Shown: positions 1 through 10,322 of the stretch, piece after piece | How the letters are laid out: the number at the start of each line of letters is the position of its first letter | How positions within the stretch are numbered: the first letter of the stretch is position 1 | DNA from: Phoronis australis | Lineage: Eukaryota > Phoronida > Phoronidae | NCBI GenBank assembly: GCA_002633005.1 | Contig: NMRA01000434.1 | Coordinates: forward strand, 349,086 to 386,347 | Direction: 5' to 3' | Length of the DNA: 37,262 nucleotides | Program-made: the position numbers and the translations under genes | Notes under the pieces: generated by a model | Told to the model about the DNA's origin: nothing | The model's input: only the letters and a program-made list of their open reading frames with translations | Database searches by the model: none

Positions 1-1427
1 GATGATCAATTACGCACTTATTTGCTCTCCGTTTTAACGTTGATCATCGTCAATACACCTCCAAAAATTGCACATCGTCTTTGCACAAACTACATTGAGA
101 TTTAAGTCTCCCGAAAAAAGTTGACGATCGGATAGTGTTTAAAAGTCTAATTCTAAATTTCTCCAGTTAGTGCACAAATGCAGTAAAAGAAAGTAGTTCT
201 GCTTGTCGCGTCAGCTGGTGGTATCATTATCTCGATTTATGACCCACAACCCGTGACTGGACAAAGCCTTTTCAAATTAGCCGGTGGAGCGTGAGACCCC
301 CGAGGTCCCAATCGAGTCCTCACGATCGACATCTCCGCGTTATGGAGTATATGGCCATGTTGATTGCAGCTGGTGCATGTCATAAGCATCGACATTGTTG
401 ATAATTTGGGAGTTTTTTGCACTTTTTGTTGGGTGCAGAAGCTGTGTTTGTGAGTGATGGACATGATATTGTTAGCAAGACAGCAAGTCAGTCGAGTTTA
501 CAGCTCCATGAGCCGTGTTCATAAATCTGTGTGCCGTGTTCTTTTAAGTACCCTGCTCATCACGAAAAAGACGGTACTAAGTAGGTCAGAATCGTTCAGA
601 AACTCAGAGCAATGGGCATCTCCACTCCAGACAACATATAGGCAACACGCAGCCCCCTTGGTTGGCTGCGGCATTCAGCGCAATGTAATTTTCTAGTCAA
701 ATTCAAAGACATAGTCAAAGACTTCAATGAGGACTCAATTTAATTCATTACTAATTAAAATGACAATAAAGTCTTACTTTAGTCAGCTGTGCTATTTTCT
801 TAGACATCTTGAGATGCATGTCATGAGAAACTTCCATGTCTTTTGTTCCATTTTGGGGCAGGGTTCCGTACGTTCCTTGTTTATAAAAGTTGAACCCAGC
901 CATTTTTGCCCCCGTCGCCATCTTGGATTGGCGCTTCACTGCTTTGTTTCTACGCTGCAGTCACTTACAAAACAATTTATTTACATAATATATCACTTTT
1001 TTCGTTTACTTTCAGAGAAAAATTTACTACTCAAAACATTGTATCGATCGTATGATTATATTATTGCTCATGTATCCAGATTTTTCACAAAACGTATGAA
1101 AGTAGTGCAGATCAAAAGCATATTGTTGCCATGAGTACAGAAAATAGGTCAAGACAGTACTCCACTGAGGCAGTAAAAAAATTATTCATGTTGGTTGAAG
1201 TTCGTAAATCATTCGCTAGGACGGCGTCACCGGTCACGCAAAGCAGTTCTGTTCTGTAGCCGTAAGGAACTGAGGAATATTAGACCCGGCGGATTTTATG
1301 ATGAAAGTTAAAAGACAGGGGGACCCAGGATTTTTAAAAGGGGGGTCGGATAAAAGATTCTTAAAAAGGGGGTCCAAGTAAACAATTTGAAAATTCCAGA
1401 TTTGATTTCACTAACATCTAGGAAAAA
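1..1427. other. Upstream non-coding region, no gene recognised
   Basis: No exon with recognisable domains or good splice sites was found. A + strand open frame at 727-1134 has poor protein-like composition. The stretch 1310-1375 holds repeated G-runs followed by T- and A-rich spacers, and a C-rich, GATCCGTC-ending piece resumes at about 1870, so a G-rich dispersed repeat may have been split by the element at 1428-1859. Confidence 0.4.
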
Positions 1428-1859
1428 CCGGGGTAAAGTGGCCGGTTGCATGAAACACTGAGTCCCAAATAGGGACTCAACTAAGTTCCCTAAATCTACT
1501 GCGTATTTTTGGACTTGTGAAAACACTGATTGTCCATATGCTGTTTTGAGTTTCAGTCAACTTTTAGCTTTGATACAAATCGAGAGTGAACTCGACGTTG
1601 CATTCTCAATATTATCGAGAATGCATAGGGATCTTTTCATGCAACACTTAAGGACTAAGTCCCTATTTATTTTCATTGAATTCAGGGCTCACTTTTTAGT
1701 TATAAATATTATTAGAAAATGCCTTTTAGTTTAAGTGGAGATCATAATAAAGATGAAATGACTGAAAAAAGATTACATCTGTGAGTAAACAAAGACGCGA
1801 ATAGGCAAAAGATTTAGGGAACTCAGTTGAGTCCCTCGTACCGTTTCATGTAACCCCGG
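1428..1859. mobile_element. MITE-like element with long terminal inverted repeats
   Basis: The left arm (about 1428-1503) and right arm (about 1803-1859) are inverted copies. Both read CCGGGGT at the outer edge, then a CATGAAAC block, then a longer block with AGGGACTCAACT and AGTTCCCTAAATCT. The left arm has two short insertions relative to the right, and carries its own small hairpin (GAGTCCC and GGGACTC around AAAT). The interior is about 300 bp, AT-rich and without a transposase. No clean target-site duplication is visible, so the superfamily is not assigned. Structure and size fit a non-autonomous DNA transposon. Confidence 0.55.
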
Positions 1860-2880
1860 CGGCACAGACTCCTTGACCCCCATGGATCCGTCTATGAAAG
1901 TCTAATTCTATTTTCGTTTTCAGACAACTGAACAAGGGCGAATGCAGCTTTATTAGTAACAAGATATGTAGTAAGCTGATCGGGTAGCTATACCCATTTG
2001 GGCCTTCAATTAATGTTTATGATGGGGTTGTCCGGCTGGGTAATATCTTACTAGATAATAAATTTGTTCGTTTTTTCTACGCTTATTGATAATACAACAA
2101 GTCATTTAATTAAATGACAAAAAGTGTTGGTCAAAGACGACAAACTTGAAGAAATTTTAAAGACGCGTCTGCCATGTAACGCTCCATTTTTGCGTTAGCA
2201 TTCACGCTGAAATTAAAAAAGAGATGTTGCATGGGGTTTTTTGATGGATTAGCAGTGTTCTATGGCTTAGCTGAAATTAGTTTAATTTACTTTTTACGAT
2301 GTTTTTCACAACATTCACCCTTTGTGTTCATTGCAATTTTACCCACTGTCGTACAATTATTTTCTAGTGCTCTCCTTGGTATTATGATGAAGAAGGGTAA
2401 AAGGTTTTAGTTTTCAATGTGATTAACAAACTGTAATTCCAGTGAACAATTCAATCAAGAGTAGTGTAGACGAGGTTCGTGTGTTGAGCTGGTGCTCGAT
2501 TTAAGGAGATTCCGTTTATGAAATGAACTCGGGCGAATCATAGATCTGTATGTTAAGACAAAATTTACCCTCATTTGTCATTTTTTAAACGTGGGACCGT
2601 AGTTTTCAATCTAATCATTTAACCATTTATACATTCCGTTCAAATGCTCCTGGATTGAATAGTTTCCGTGTAGCTATTCGTATAACTGAAAACCCAATAG
2701 GATTTTATTCTCACTACCGAGTGCACAAGGTTTGAGTGCGTAAGTTACGTACCAGTGATGGAAGAGGGCGTCGTCTTAGTAGCACAATGGGCTTTGGTTC
2801 CTGGGGGTCCCAAAAAGGGGCTTAAAAACCCTTTAATTAAAATTTCGAGTGGATCCATTTGAATATCGTTTCATTAAATC
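1860..2880. other. AT-rich non-coding stretch, nothing recognised
   Basis: No open frame of useful length, RNA gene or clear repeat structure was identified apart from short AT-rich runs. Confidence 0.35.
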
Positions 2881-2889
2881 GCCCCACAA

Positions 2890-3590
2890 ATTAAACTGGT
2901 GCAACTTAAGACATGACAATGTGTGGGGTTGTTGATTAAGACACTAGTTAACAACAATTAGCGATTTATTTAAACTTTCAAGTGCAACAAAAATCTTTTT
3001 CCAAAAATAGTGTAGGAGCTCTGGACACCATATCCACTACTAAGACACGATTTTTCTTGGGGTATGTAAATATGACAAGCCTGAAGGTTTTAGGATCCCG
3101 AGGGATAAGAAGACCGTCAATAATGAACTTGTATAAAAAGGAAGTCCAATTTTTTGATTGATGCTATGAATAAGACATAATTTCAGATGAACAAAAATTC
3201 ATCTTGACACGAAAATTTGTGGGTGTATTGATTAACATGCCGTCTAATTAATGACTAATTAACGAGTTATTTAAGCTCTTACGGGCAATAAAAACTCTTT
3301 TTGTAACAGATAGTTTTGTAACCCTGGACAGCATATCAACAACTTAAGACGCGATGCTCTTAGGGGTTTGTAAATAAGATGGGGGGTATTTGGACCGTGA
3401 AGGGATCAGACGACCTTAGAGGAAGTGCAACAATTTTGATTGATGCTATGAATGAAACATTATTTTAAGTGAACAGAAATTCAACTTCAGACATGGAAAT
3501 GTCTGATCGAAGTTCATCATTTAGAACCTACAAAACAACTACCAATTAACAGTTCATATAATCTTTCAAGTACGCCAAAAATGAACAAAA
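2890..3590. repeat. Diverged tandem repeat, unit about 290 bp, about 2.5 copies
   Basis: Three blocks recur in the same order. A CAACTTAAGACATG-type block occurs near 2902, 3200 and 3482. A block of ATTA, then TTATTTAAACTTTCAAG-like sequence, then an AAAAATCTTTTT-like run occurs near 2958, 3257 and 3545. A TTGATTGATGCTATGAAT block precedes the second and third copies. Intervals are about 298 and 282 bp, and the copies are clearly diverged, so the array is old. No coding potential was seen. Confidence 0.6.
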
Positions 3591-4055
3591 ATAAGCAAAA
3601 ATGTAATTTAATATACACATTGGTAACATGGTAACAAATGAAAGTATTAGAGTATCGTAATATACACGACACAGTCTATTGTTTCATAGTGATTAAATGG
3701 AACTGTAGTCACCTCATTTGTGAATTAATTTATCATGACAGAGTATCACGACCTTCATCTACATCACCATCCATGCCATCATCTATGTGAGCAACCGTTC
3801 ACAGTTGCCACTTGGCTGTATTTTGACTGGAACTTCTGAAATAAGTGGAAGGGGTCTTTGCCGTCAACATTTTCCCAGCTATTGGTGGGTGTTTTGTCCA
3901 GAGTTGGTGATGAACAATACCCCCATGGTGTGAATAAAGTCTTCCTGGCTCTCCAACTAGTAGAATGGTCATTGCGGGTCATCGTAAATAGTTGAAAGCG
4001 GGAGAGGGGGGAGAGTGGCCCTCAATCATGAAATTTGGTGCATAGCCCTCCCCCA
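3591..4055. other. Non-coding stretch, nothing recognised
   Basis: Only a 67-codon minus-strand open frame (3779-3982) without recognisable features lies here. The end of the stretch (about 3995-4060) is rich in G and C runs and resembles a dispersed repeat edge. Confidence 0.3.
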
Positions 4056-4523
4056 CTAAACAGTGACGTAGGAAGCGGGGTGCACTCCAAAAATTTTCAG
4101 GCCTAAGGAAGAAGCCTTCGAGCGGATCGACATGTCATTATGCGAGGGCAGGGGCAACCGAGAAAAGAACGACACAGCGAAACACGAAGAGCGAAAAATT
4201 GGTGAACATTTGCTGACGATACCAGTGCTGGAATTACCTTCTGGGGCCCTTGCGCATGAGACATTTGGAGCCTTCTGGTTTAAAAAATCCAATTTTATTG
4301 ATAACGCGGGCAAAAAAGTCACAAAAAAATTTGTTATGCACATTTTTCCGGAGCACATTGATTCAGATGGTATACTAAACTCGCCAACTTTACAATTTTT
4401 ATGAATGCAAGACCATGAGAGTAAAAAGTTTAATTCGATTTTCAGTTTTAGTCCGCTAAACAAGGCTATCGAAACTGGGCAAAACCACTCCGAAACCCGC
4501 CAAGTTTTCCGAACAATTATCAA
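4056..4523. other. Unidentified segment open on both strands, possibly repeat-derived
   Basis: The minus strand is open for 155 codons across the whole segment, and the plus strand is open for 90 codons (4132-4404). Neither translation shows a domain, signal peptide or repeated motif that I recognise. The segment abuts a G-rich stretch (TGACGTAGGAAG near 4064) that looks like the edge of a dispersed repeat. A fragment of a mobile element is more likely than a host exon, but the sequence alone does not decide this. Confidence 0.25.
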
Positions 4524-5227
4524 TTATACCTGGCGCTAAGCTAGACCACTGCCGGACAGCCATGTTCTGTACGGTTGCTCGCCGACTATCAGCCTAGGTT
4601 ATGTAACGGGGAAAACAGAATAAATATTTAAAATACGATTTCTGTCGATTTTGATTTAGTTCCGTCTAGAAAATGCTATCCAACCGTCTCTCGCACGTAT
4701 GTTGTAAAATACCAGCGTTTCTAACTGAGTAGATTGTAGTATTTCCCGTGTCTTTATGACTCATGACCATTTAACTTTTATTTACACTTGTATTTCGGCG
4801 TTATTCTCCATCTTTTAGTGTAATAAGTTCCATTTTTCTCCATGTTTCTGTTAAATTTAATGTCGTAGAAATAGCCCAACTGGCTAATGTAAACCTGTTC
4901 CTCGAAGGACATGAATAATCGAGTTCTGAATTCTCTTCCTCTTTCAAGATCAAACATGATCAATGAGTTCTAGCTAGCGTGCATACACGGAAAAGTAAAC
5001 TATAGAATAACGTTTCGCGAGTTCTTCGTATTGATTCTTTGAAATGCGCGCTCTTGGTTATTACTCATTACTTTTTGTATCGTCATGACTTGACAACTGA
5101 AAATCCCCACCGTGATTTCACCATGGTACGAAACTATTTGTTGATTTGACCCCTATTCACTCGGTGACCTACTTTAAGACCGTTTGGACCTTTAAATTTG
5201 AAATTGAGGCCGGTCTTTCACACAAAG
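4524..5227 (+). other. Upstream flank and probable 5' UTR/promoter of the WBP1-like gene
   Basis: No gene was recognised. This stretch precedes the proposed WBP1-like start codon, so it should contain the promoter and 5' UTR. CpGs are somewhat denser at 5010-5055. No TATA box or initiator can be placed with confidence. Confidence 0.3.
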
Positions 5228-5296
5228 ATGGCGTGCACAGTTTGTCGATACTTGATCAGTTTTGTCGTGCTTTTAGCAAATTTAGGACTTTCAGAG
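5228..5296 (+). CDS. WBP1: WBP1-like gene, coding exon 1 of 5 (signal peptide)
   Basis: The exon begins at an ATG in good Kozak context (AAAGATGG) and encodes 23 residues, starting MACTVCRYL and running into a hydrophobic core (ISFVVLLANLGL). It ends GAG before a GTAATT donor, in phase 0. Exon 2 starts in phase 0 with AKEIC, so the join reads LSEAKEIC. That gives a typical signal-peptidase site after S-E-A, and VOPP1-type proteins have a similar layout. Adding this exon makes the whole coding sequence exactly 651 nt. The caveats are that the donor is only moderate, the intron is 11.4 kb, and the frame stays open to 5632, so a separate single-exon small membrane protein is a possible alternative. 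Confidence 0.62.
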
Positions 5297-6035
5297 GTAA
5301 TTATTCGAAGCATTTATGTTTTTCATGCAAATTTAAATAGTTTCGTTACGCTTTGTGAGAAGTTGCAATCGAATTTGTACCCGTTTTTGGTGGAGCAAAT
5401 CTTGGCCTTCAATCAATTCGACTGCCCGGACACAGCTGTGTCAGTTTTGTTATCAGCTGATACTGATACGGTACTGTATTGTGAGCAGATTGAGATTCTG
5501 ACCATCTCATCAAATCATATGTTTCGCTTTGGAATGTATGTATCTCTCACTTCACTCTGTGGATGTTACCTGAGCTGTATGTTGGCACTTGTTGTCCTAA
5601 ATTGTTGTAAATGTGATCCTGATGATGTCTAATGAAATAACGAAACGTTGAATTGAACATGAACTTTTTTATTTGTGCGGCGATCGTCCGGTTTTTAAAA
5701 TCTATATTCTTGTGGATATTTGGCTGAATGCTCAGACTTCATGGATAAAGTCCTATACACTTTGTTTAGGTATGTTATCGAGGTGGATTCAATTGGAAAC
5801 GTCTAAAATGTGTTACAAGGTAATATCTCATCTCACCTCGGGGGTGGGTTAATAGGATTGTATCCTTCCTGTTTAATATCAGTGATTAACCATTGTGCAG
5901 AGGTTGGTCGATGGAGGAAGTATTCCTGTACTGTTGAGAGTTTTCAGTGTGGGAAATGTCCAACTATTGAGGATTTGCTCCGGTCTTTAAACGCCTAGTG
6001 ATAAGTCTCATTTTTATTGCCGTCATCTCTGTCTG
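5297..6035 (+). other. Start of WBP1-like intron 1; open-frame read-through
   Basis: The exon 1 frame continues open to a TAA at 5630-5632. It adds 111 codons that include a C-terminal hydrophobic, cysteine-rich stretch (near MYVSLTSLCGCYLSCM). If intron 1 were retained, a 134-residue membrane protein would result. The added part matches no family that I recognise. After 5632 no supported feature is seen. Confidence 0.35.
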
Positions 6036-7571
6036 GGCGTCAGGTTTCTGTGGCTATATCTCCTAAACCCCTTGCAGGATCTAATTGAAATTTGGCAGGT
6101 GTGTTCCTATGGGGTTGACAACAGGGGGCGACGAGTTTCGGACCGACCTGAATACCGCTGTGTCGCCTAGCGTAATTTTAGTTTTTTATATTTGCCAGCT
6201 GTCCTCAACCGATTTTTCATGAAATATGGCACATAGCATCTATTTATGAGGTGACGCTATCCTTCCGTTTTCTGATGGATTCGAGGTATTTTGCACCATC
6301 TAGTGGCAATTTTTAGTATTTTCGAGTCCGTTTTTTGGCGATTGATGATTGTGAAAATTGGCTTGTATCTTACTGTGAAGAGGACTGTTGACGATGACAT
6401 TCCGACGAATTTGACTTCTAGGGCACCTTCTAGTGGCAGGTTTGTTTGTTTTTGCACCCTTCGCTGTATCTCCTAAACGCTCTACAGGATCTTTATTGAA
6501 TGCAGCAAATGTGTTTATATGAATTGGACAACAGACAACATCGACTTTTGGACAGATCGAATTACAGTTGTGCTCCCTAGTGGTAATTTTAGTAGTTAAC
6601 GTTTACCTCTGTATCTTCAAAGGTGCTCAATGGATTTCCATATAATTTGGCACATATTGATAAGGTGACATTATCCTTCCGTTTTCAGATGGATTCAAGT
6701 TATTTTGCACCACCTAGTGGTCACCAAACCACTATAAGGATCGATGATTGTGAAAATTGGCATGTGTGTTCTTACTATGAAGAGGACAATTGATGATGTT
6801 TTTGCGTTGACTTCGACTACTGTGCCCCCTCCTAGTGGCAGTTTTGTTTTTGTTTTTGTTTTGGGCCCATGTGTACCTGTATATCCTAAGCCCTCTGCAA
6901 AATCTTTATTACATTTAGCACATGTATTTATATGAAGTTAAAACCGGAAAACGACTACTTTCAGACGGGTCTGACTAACAGTGCCCCTTCACTAGTGGCA
7001 ATTTCATTTTTTCTGTTTTCCTCTGTGTCTCTGTTGAAGTTCCTCGACGAAGTTTCATGAAGTTTGTTAAATAGCTTTCTTTTAAAGAAACGGTGACATT
7101 TTCCTGTTTTCAGATGGATTCGACGTATCTTGCTCCATCTACTGGCCATTTTTACTATTCTCTAGTCTGTTTTTGGCGTCCACCCTCTGTCAACCAAACC
7201 ATTAAAATTGACTTATGTACTGTTTGTGTGAAAAGGACAGTTGACAATGATTTTCCGGCTTCCATTACTATGGCGCCTCCTAGTGGCATTTTTTTCGCCC
7301 TTAGCTGTATCTCATAAACCCTCTGCAGAATGTTTATTAAATTTAGCAAGTGTATTTATGTGATGTTGACAATGGAAGACGGCAACTTTCAGACGGATTC
7401 GATGAATGCTTTGTCCCCTAGTGGCAATTATGTTTTTTCCTTTTTTTTCAAGCTTCTTGATGGATTTTTATGAAATGTGGTAAATAGCTTTCTGTTAAAA
7501 AACGGTGACATTTTCTAGTTTTTTAATGGATTCGAAATATTTTGCACTATCTAGTGGCCATTTTTATGATA
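6036..7571. repeat. Higher-order tandem array: ~415 bp unit, ~139 bp sub-repeat
   Basis: Landmarks recur about every 415 bp. GATGGATTCGA-like boxes lie at 6274, 6688, 7113 and 7525. GTATCTCCTAAACCCT-like boxes lie near 6054, 6469, 6880 and 7306. Each unit holds three copies of a CTAGTGG box, so the box itself recurs about every 139 bp, with centres near 6168 (degenerate), 6303, 6433, 6580, 6717, 6835, 6995, 7142, 7283, 7421 and 7554. All boxes point the same way. Copies are diverged, and no long open frame is shared between units. The array lies inside intron 1 of the WBP1-like gene. Its boxes resemble the CTCF consensus on the minus strand (see findings). Confidence 0.8.
6293..7557 (-). promoter_or_regulatory. 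Cluster of CTCF-like boxes (candidate insulator or binding array)
   Basis: Compared on the minus strand with the CTCF core CCASYAGRKGGCRS, recalled from established knowledge, five boxes match 13 of 14 positions: 6293-6306, 6570-6583, 6707-6720, 7132-7145 and 7273-7286. Boxes at 6423-6436, 6825-6838, 7411-7424 and 7544-7557 match 12. The box at 6985-6998 matches 10. The flanks differ more than the boxes. Binding is inferred only; a satellite that happens to carry this word would look the same. Confidence 0.45.
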
Positions 7572-7824
7572 CAAATAAACACTCTAGAAGCACGCCGTTT
7601 GCAGTGCATTGGTGTGCGCATTTCAACGCTCCGGGTTGCTCTTGTTATTAAGTTCACATGATCGGTAAGCTCTCTAGTACTATTTAGAAATTGCAGAAAT
7701 ATAGAGTAGCGTTTTAATCCAACCAACTTGCTGTCCAGCTTGAGTAATTTTCGACACCAACAATTGTTTCATTTCCACCTGAATTGCTTAATGCGATAAC
7801 TTGCTGTATTAATTGATTAACATA
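7572..7824. other. Intron 1 spacer between two repeats
   Basis: The stretch is short, unique-looking and without a gene. A minus-strand open frame runs from the neighbouring composite repeat through this spacer and ends at 7714. The second copy of the repeat lacks this extension, so it is probably not conserved coding sequence. Confidence 0.3.
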
Positions 7825-9285
7825 ACGAGAGCGCTCGGAGGAGCGACACTTGGCGGAATTAATCGAAAATACGACGAACACGATATCATTCATGTGACTA
7901 GCGAAGAAATCAAATAGAGAGCATACAATCAACTACAATAAAGAATGAAAGCCCGTTCAAAACTCTATCTAAAGTGGTAGTTTATCAAACAGGATAACAT
8001 TCATGTGACTAGCGAAGCAATCAAATAGAGAGCATACAATCAACTACAATAAAGAACAATAGATGGCGCAACATGACGGTCCAGTCTACAGTAGGACAGT
8101 GCTGGCTGGTTCAGTCTGGGTCAACTAGGCATAACCAAAACAAAGTGAACTAAATGCCAGCCAGCTGTGTGCTTGCATAAGTGAACAAAGGAACAACGGT
8201 ATCCGAAAATCTCGAATAATTCAAAAAGTAGACGTCATAGCGCAAAATGGAAAATATCTTCTGAAAGCCCGTTCAAAACTCTATCTAAACCGGTAGTTTG
8301 GCAATCACGATAACATTCGTGTGACTAGCGAAGAAATAAAATAGAGAGCATACAATCAACTACAATAAAGAACAATAGAAGGCGCAACAGTAGGACAGTG
8401 CTGGCTGGGTCAGTCTGGGTCAACTAGGCATAACCAAAACAAAGTGAGCTGAAAGCCAGCCAGCTGCGTGTGACTGAAGGAACAACGGTATCCGAAAATC
8501 TCGCATAATTCATAAAGTAGACATCGTAGCGCAAAATGGAAAATATCTCCTGAAAGCCTGTTCAAAACTCTATCTAAAGTGGTAGTTTGGCAAAAATCCA
8601 AAAAATTTTCGAGAAAATTGAAAATTCGCGTTTTTTTTTTTGAAATTCAAAGTCAAATAACTCGAAAACGGTAAGTCTGAGAAATACGCTCTCGCAGACT
8701 TTTTGAAAGGCCATACTTCAAGGAATCCACATGCAAAAATTCACGTCATTTGCTCTTCCCATAAAAAATGAGACACCAGAGCGATTGAAACCGTAAGAAC
8801 ATGCCCCACAGCCGCCATCTTGAAGGTGATTTCCGGTTCAATAATTTTTTATAAAAGCTTATTAAACTAAACAAACACGTGACCAGATTGAAAGTAATTG
8901 ATTTGCAAATACGCCCTCTAGAAGAGAAAACGTTTTAGCCATATTTCGGGGTGCGCATGCACCATGTCCAATATTTCCGCTATCTTTGACCGGAAGTCAA
9001 CGATTTTCTGCACAATTGTAGCACATACTTTCTAGTATATTCGTACCGATTTTCAGCCATGTAGGTCGAAAAATGCGGCCTCTACGAGTATTTGACTGTG
9101 AAATCGGATAAAAAATGGCCGCCACGTCCGCCATTTTGTATCCGATCATGACCAAAAACAATAGCGTTCTAGCAGTTTCCGATCTACAGGTTGTGTGCAA
9201 ATTTCGTGAAAATCGGACAAAAATTGTGACCTGTAGAGAGCGAACAAACAAAAAAAAAATAAAAACTCGCTGTCAGACCAACATA
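7825..9285 (+). repeat. Composite dispersed repeat, copy A (1.46 kb)
   Basis: This sequence is closely matched by 20567-21971 in the same orientation. The order is a GAGCGCTCGGAGGAGCG head, then head-to-tail ~316 bp sub-units beginning GATAACATTC (at 7882, 7993 and 8309; the first has lost about 205 internal bases), then a ~690 bp tail. The tail contains TCAAATAACTCGAAAACGG, complementary ATGGCCGCC and GGACGTGG-type words around 9116-9136, an A-rich run at 9249-9266, and the end GTCAGACCAACAT. No transposase, terminal inverted repeat or target duplication was found, so it is an unclassified non-autonomous family. Confidence 0.75.
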
Positions 9286-10093
9286 CTTGGCGGAAAAATT
9301 TCGCCAAGTAATGATAAACGATGCATTTATCCAGAGGTTCATCCAGGGTTTCGAAAATAAAGCATCCAAAATAGGTTTCCAATTTCTCAGGGCATCGTTG
9401 ACCAGTTACCTTACGCCTGAACACTTTTGGGGTAACTCGGTCTGTTAGCAAAGCACCGGTATAAATGACCATTGCAAATGCTGATATTGTTCATTTTGAG
9501 TGTGGTTACTGACATGCATATTATAAATTAATGTAATTTATCTAATACCTGATTTTGACAACTTGGGGCTGTAGTTGCATGCTTGATTTAATAACATAAT
9601 CAGCTATATGAAGACTATCGTCACAATACAGCTTGGTACCACTGTGTGTTGAGCTGCGTTAGACCCCGAAATTTCACTCAGCCCGGGTAGTTCTGTTCGT
9701 CACCTCGTCATGGAGCTTGTATCAACATTTAGAGGTAAAGACTGATGGGGCTGCATGGAAAATCTGGTAGTAAACTGACACTCACCTTGCCTGCTACAGC
9801 CGTTAAGTGAAAAACAATCCAATAAATGCTGTTTTCTTGCGTAATTCTCTGCCTTTTGTAACCCAGAAAAGTCTGCCGTAGTTTTGTAAACAGTACGCTC
9901 GTGACATGTGCACGTGCCATTTCCTAAATTCGTTGCAACATCTCTCTGGAGATGATGACAGATACGCAGCAGCAAAACTTGTTCTGAAATTTAGTTTGTA
10001 GCAAAATGAAACTAGTTCCAATAATATGTCGTGACATGTATGCAACCTTGTGGACGAAGAACAGTTGACTGAAGAATTGGGGAAACAAGAATT

Positions 10094-10110
10094 TGGCCAA
10101 TAGGTGGCGC
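10094..10110 (+). promoter_or_regulatory. Strong CTCF-like motif
   Basis: TGGCCAATAGGTGGCGC matches the CTCF core CCASYAGRKGGCRS at 13 of 14 positions and also carries the usual TGG before CCA. It lies on the + strand in WBP1-like intron 1, outside the tandem array and pointing the opposite way to the array boxes. Function is inferred from motif similarity only. Confidence 0.45.
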
Positions 10111-10291
10111 AATATTTCTTGGTGCCGAAAGCTGATGCAAAAGATTGCTCCACAACCATAGCACCAAAATAACGATAGAACACCAATTTTCCAACACAGG
10201 TAAATAATTTAGTTTACTCAAGGAAGAGTATAGTTTTAAATGACACTAAGTTCATGTTAAATTTTATTTGGTCAGTTTCTTACCCACATCA

Positions 10292-10322
10292 GTGCAAAGC
10301 TGTTTATTTTACAGCTCTGCAC
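10292..10322. other. Inverted repeat, 12 bp stem with 7 nt loop
   Basis: GTGCAAAGCTGT and ACAGCTCTGCAC pair with one mismatch around TTATTTT. The arms do not extend, so this is too short for a miRNA precursor. It could be the remnant of a small palindromic element. Confidence 0.5.

Noticed and set aside
230-345. Possible tRNA-derived SINE on the minus strand near 310
   Set aside because: Only a weak B-box-like word is present; no A box or tRNA fold could be made out.
727-1134. 135-codon + strand open frame
   Set aside because: Composition follows AT-rich sequence, and there is no domain, signal peptide or splice context. Parts resemble repeat sequence, so it was not called a gene.
4056-4523. 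155-codon minus-strand open frame as a gene
   Set aside because: No recognisable family, no splice support, overlapping open plus strand and repeat-like edges; kept only as an unidentified segment.
6257-7349. Many 60-75 codon open frames across 6257-7349 on both strands
   Set aside because: They come from the tandem array and change frame from unit to unit; no conserved peptide.
8997-9472. Minus-strand open frames with RGRIFRPTWLK-type sequence, also at 21688-22005
   Set aside because: They lie in the tail of the composite repeat and differ between copies; they reflect the repeat, not a host gene.
9700-10221. Minus-strand exon cluster with a good donor word near 9790
   Set aside because: Several frames are open, but none gives a recognisable protein, and no partner exon with matching phase was found.
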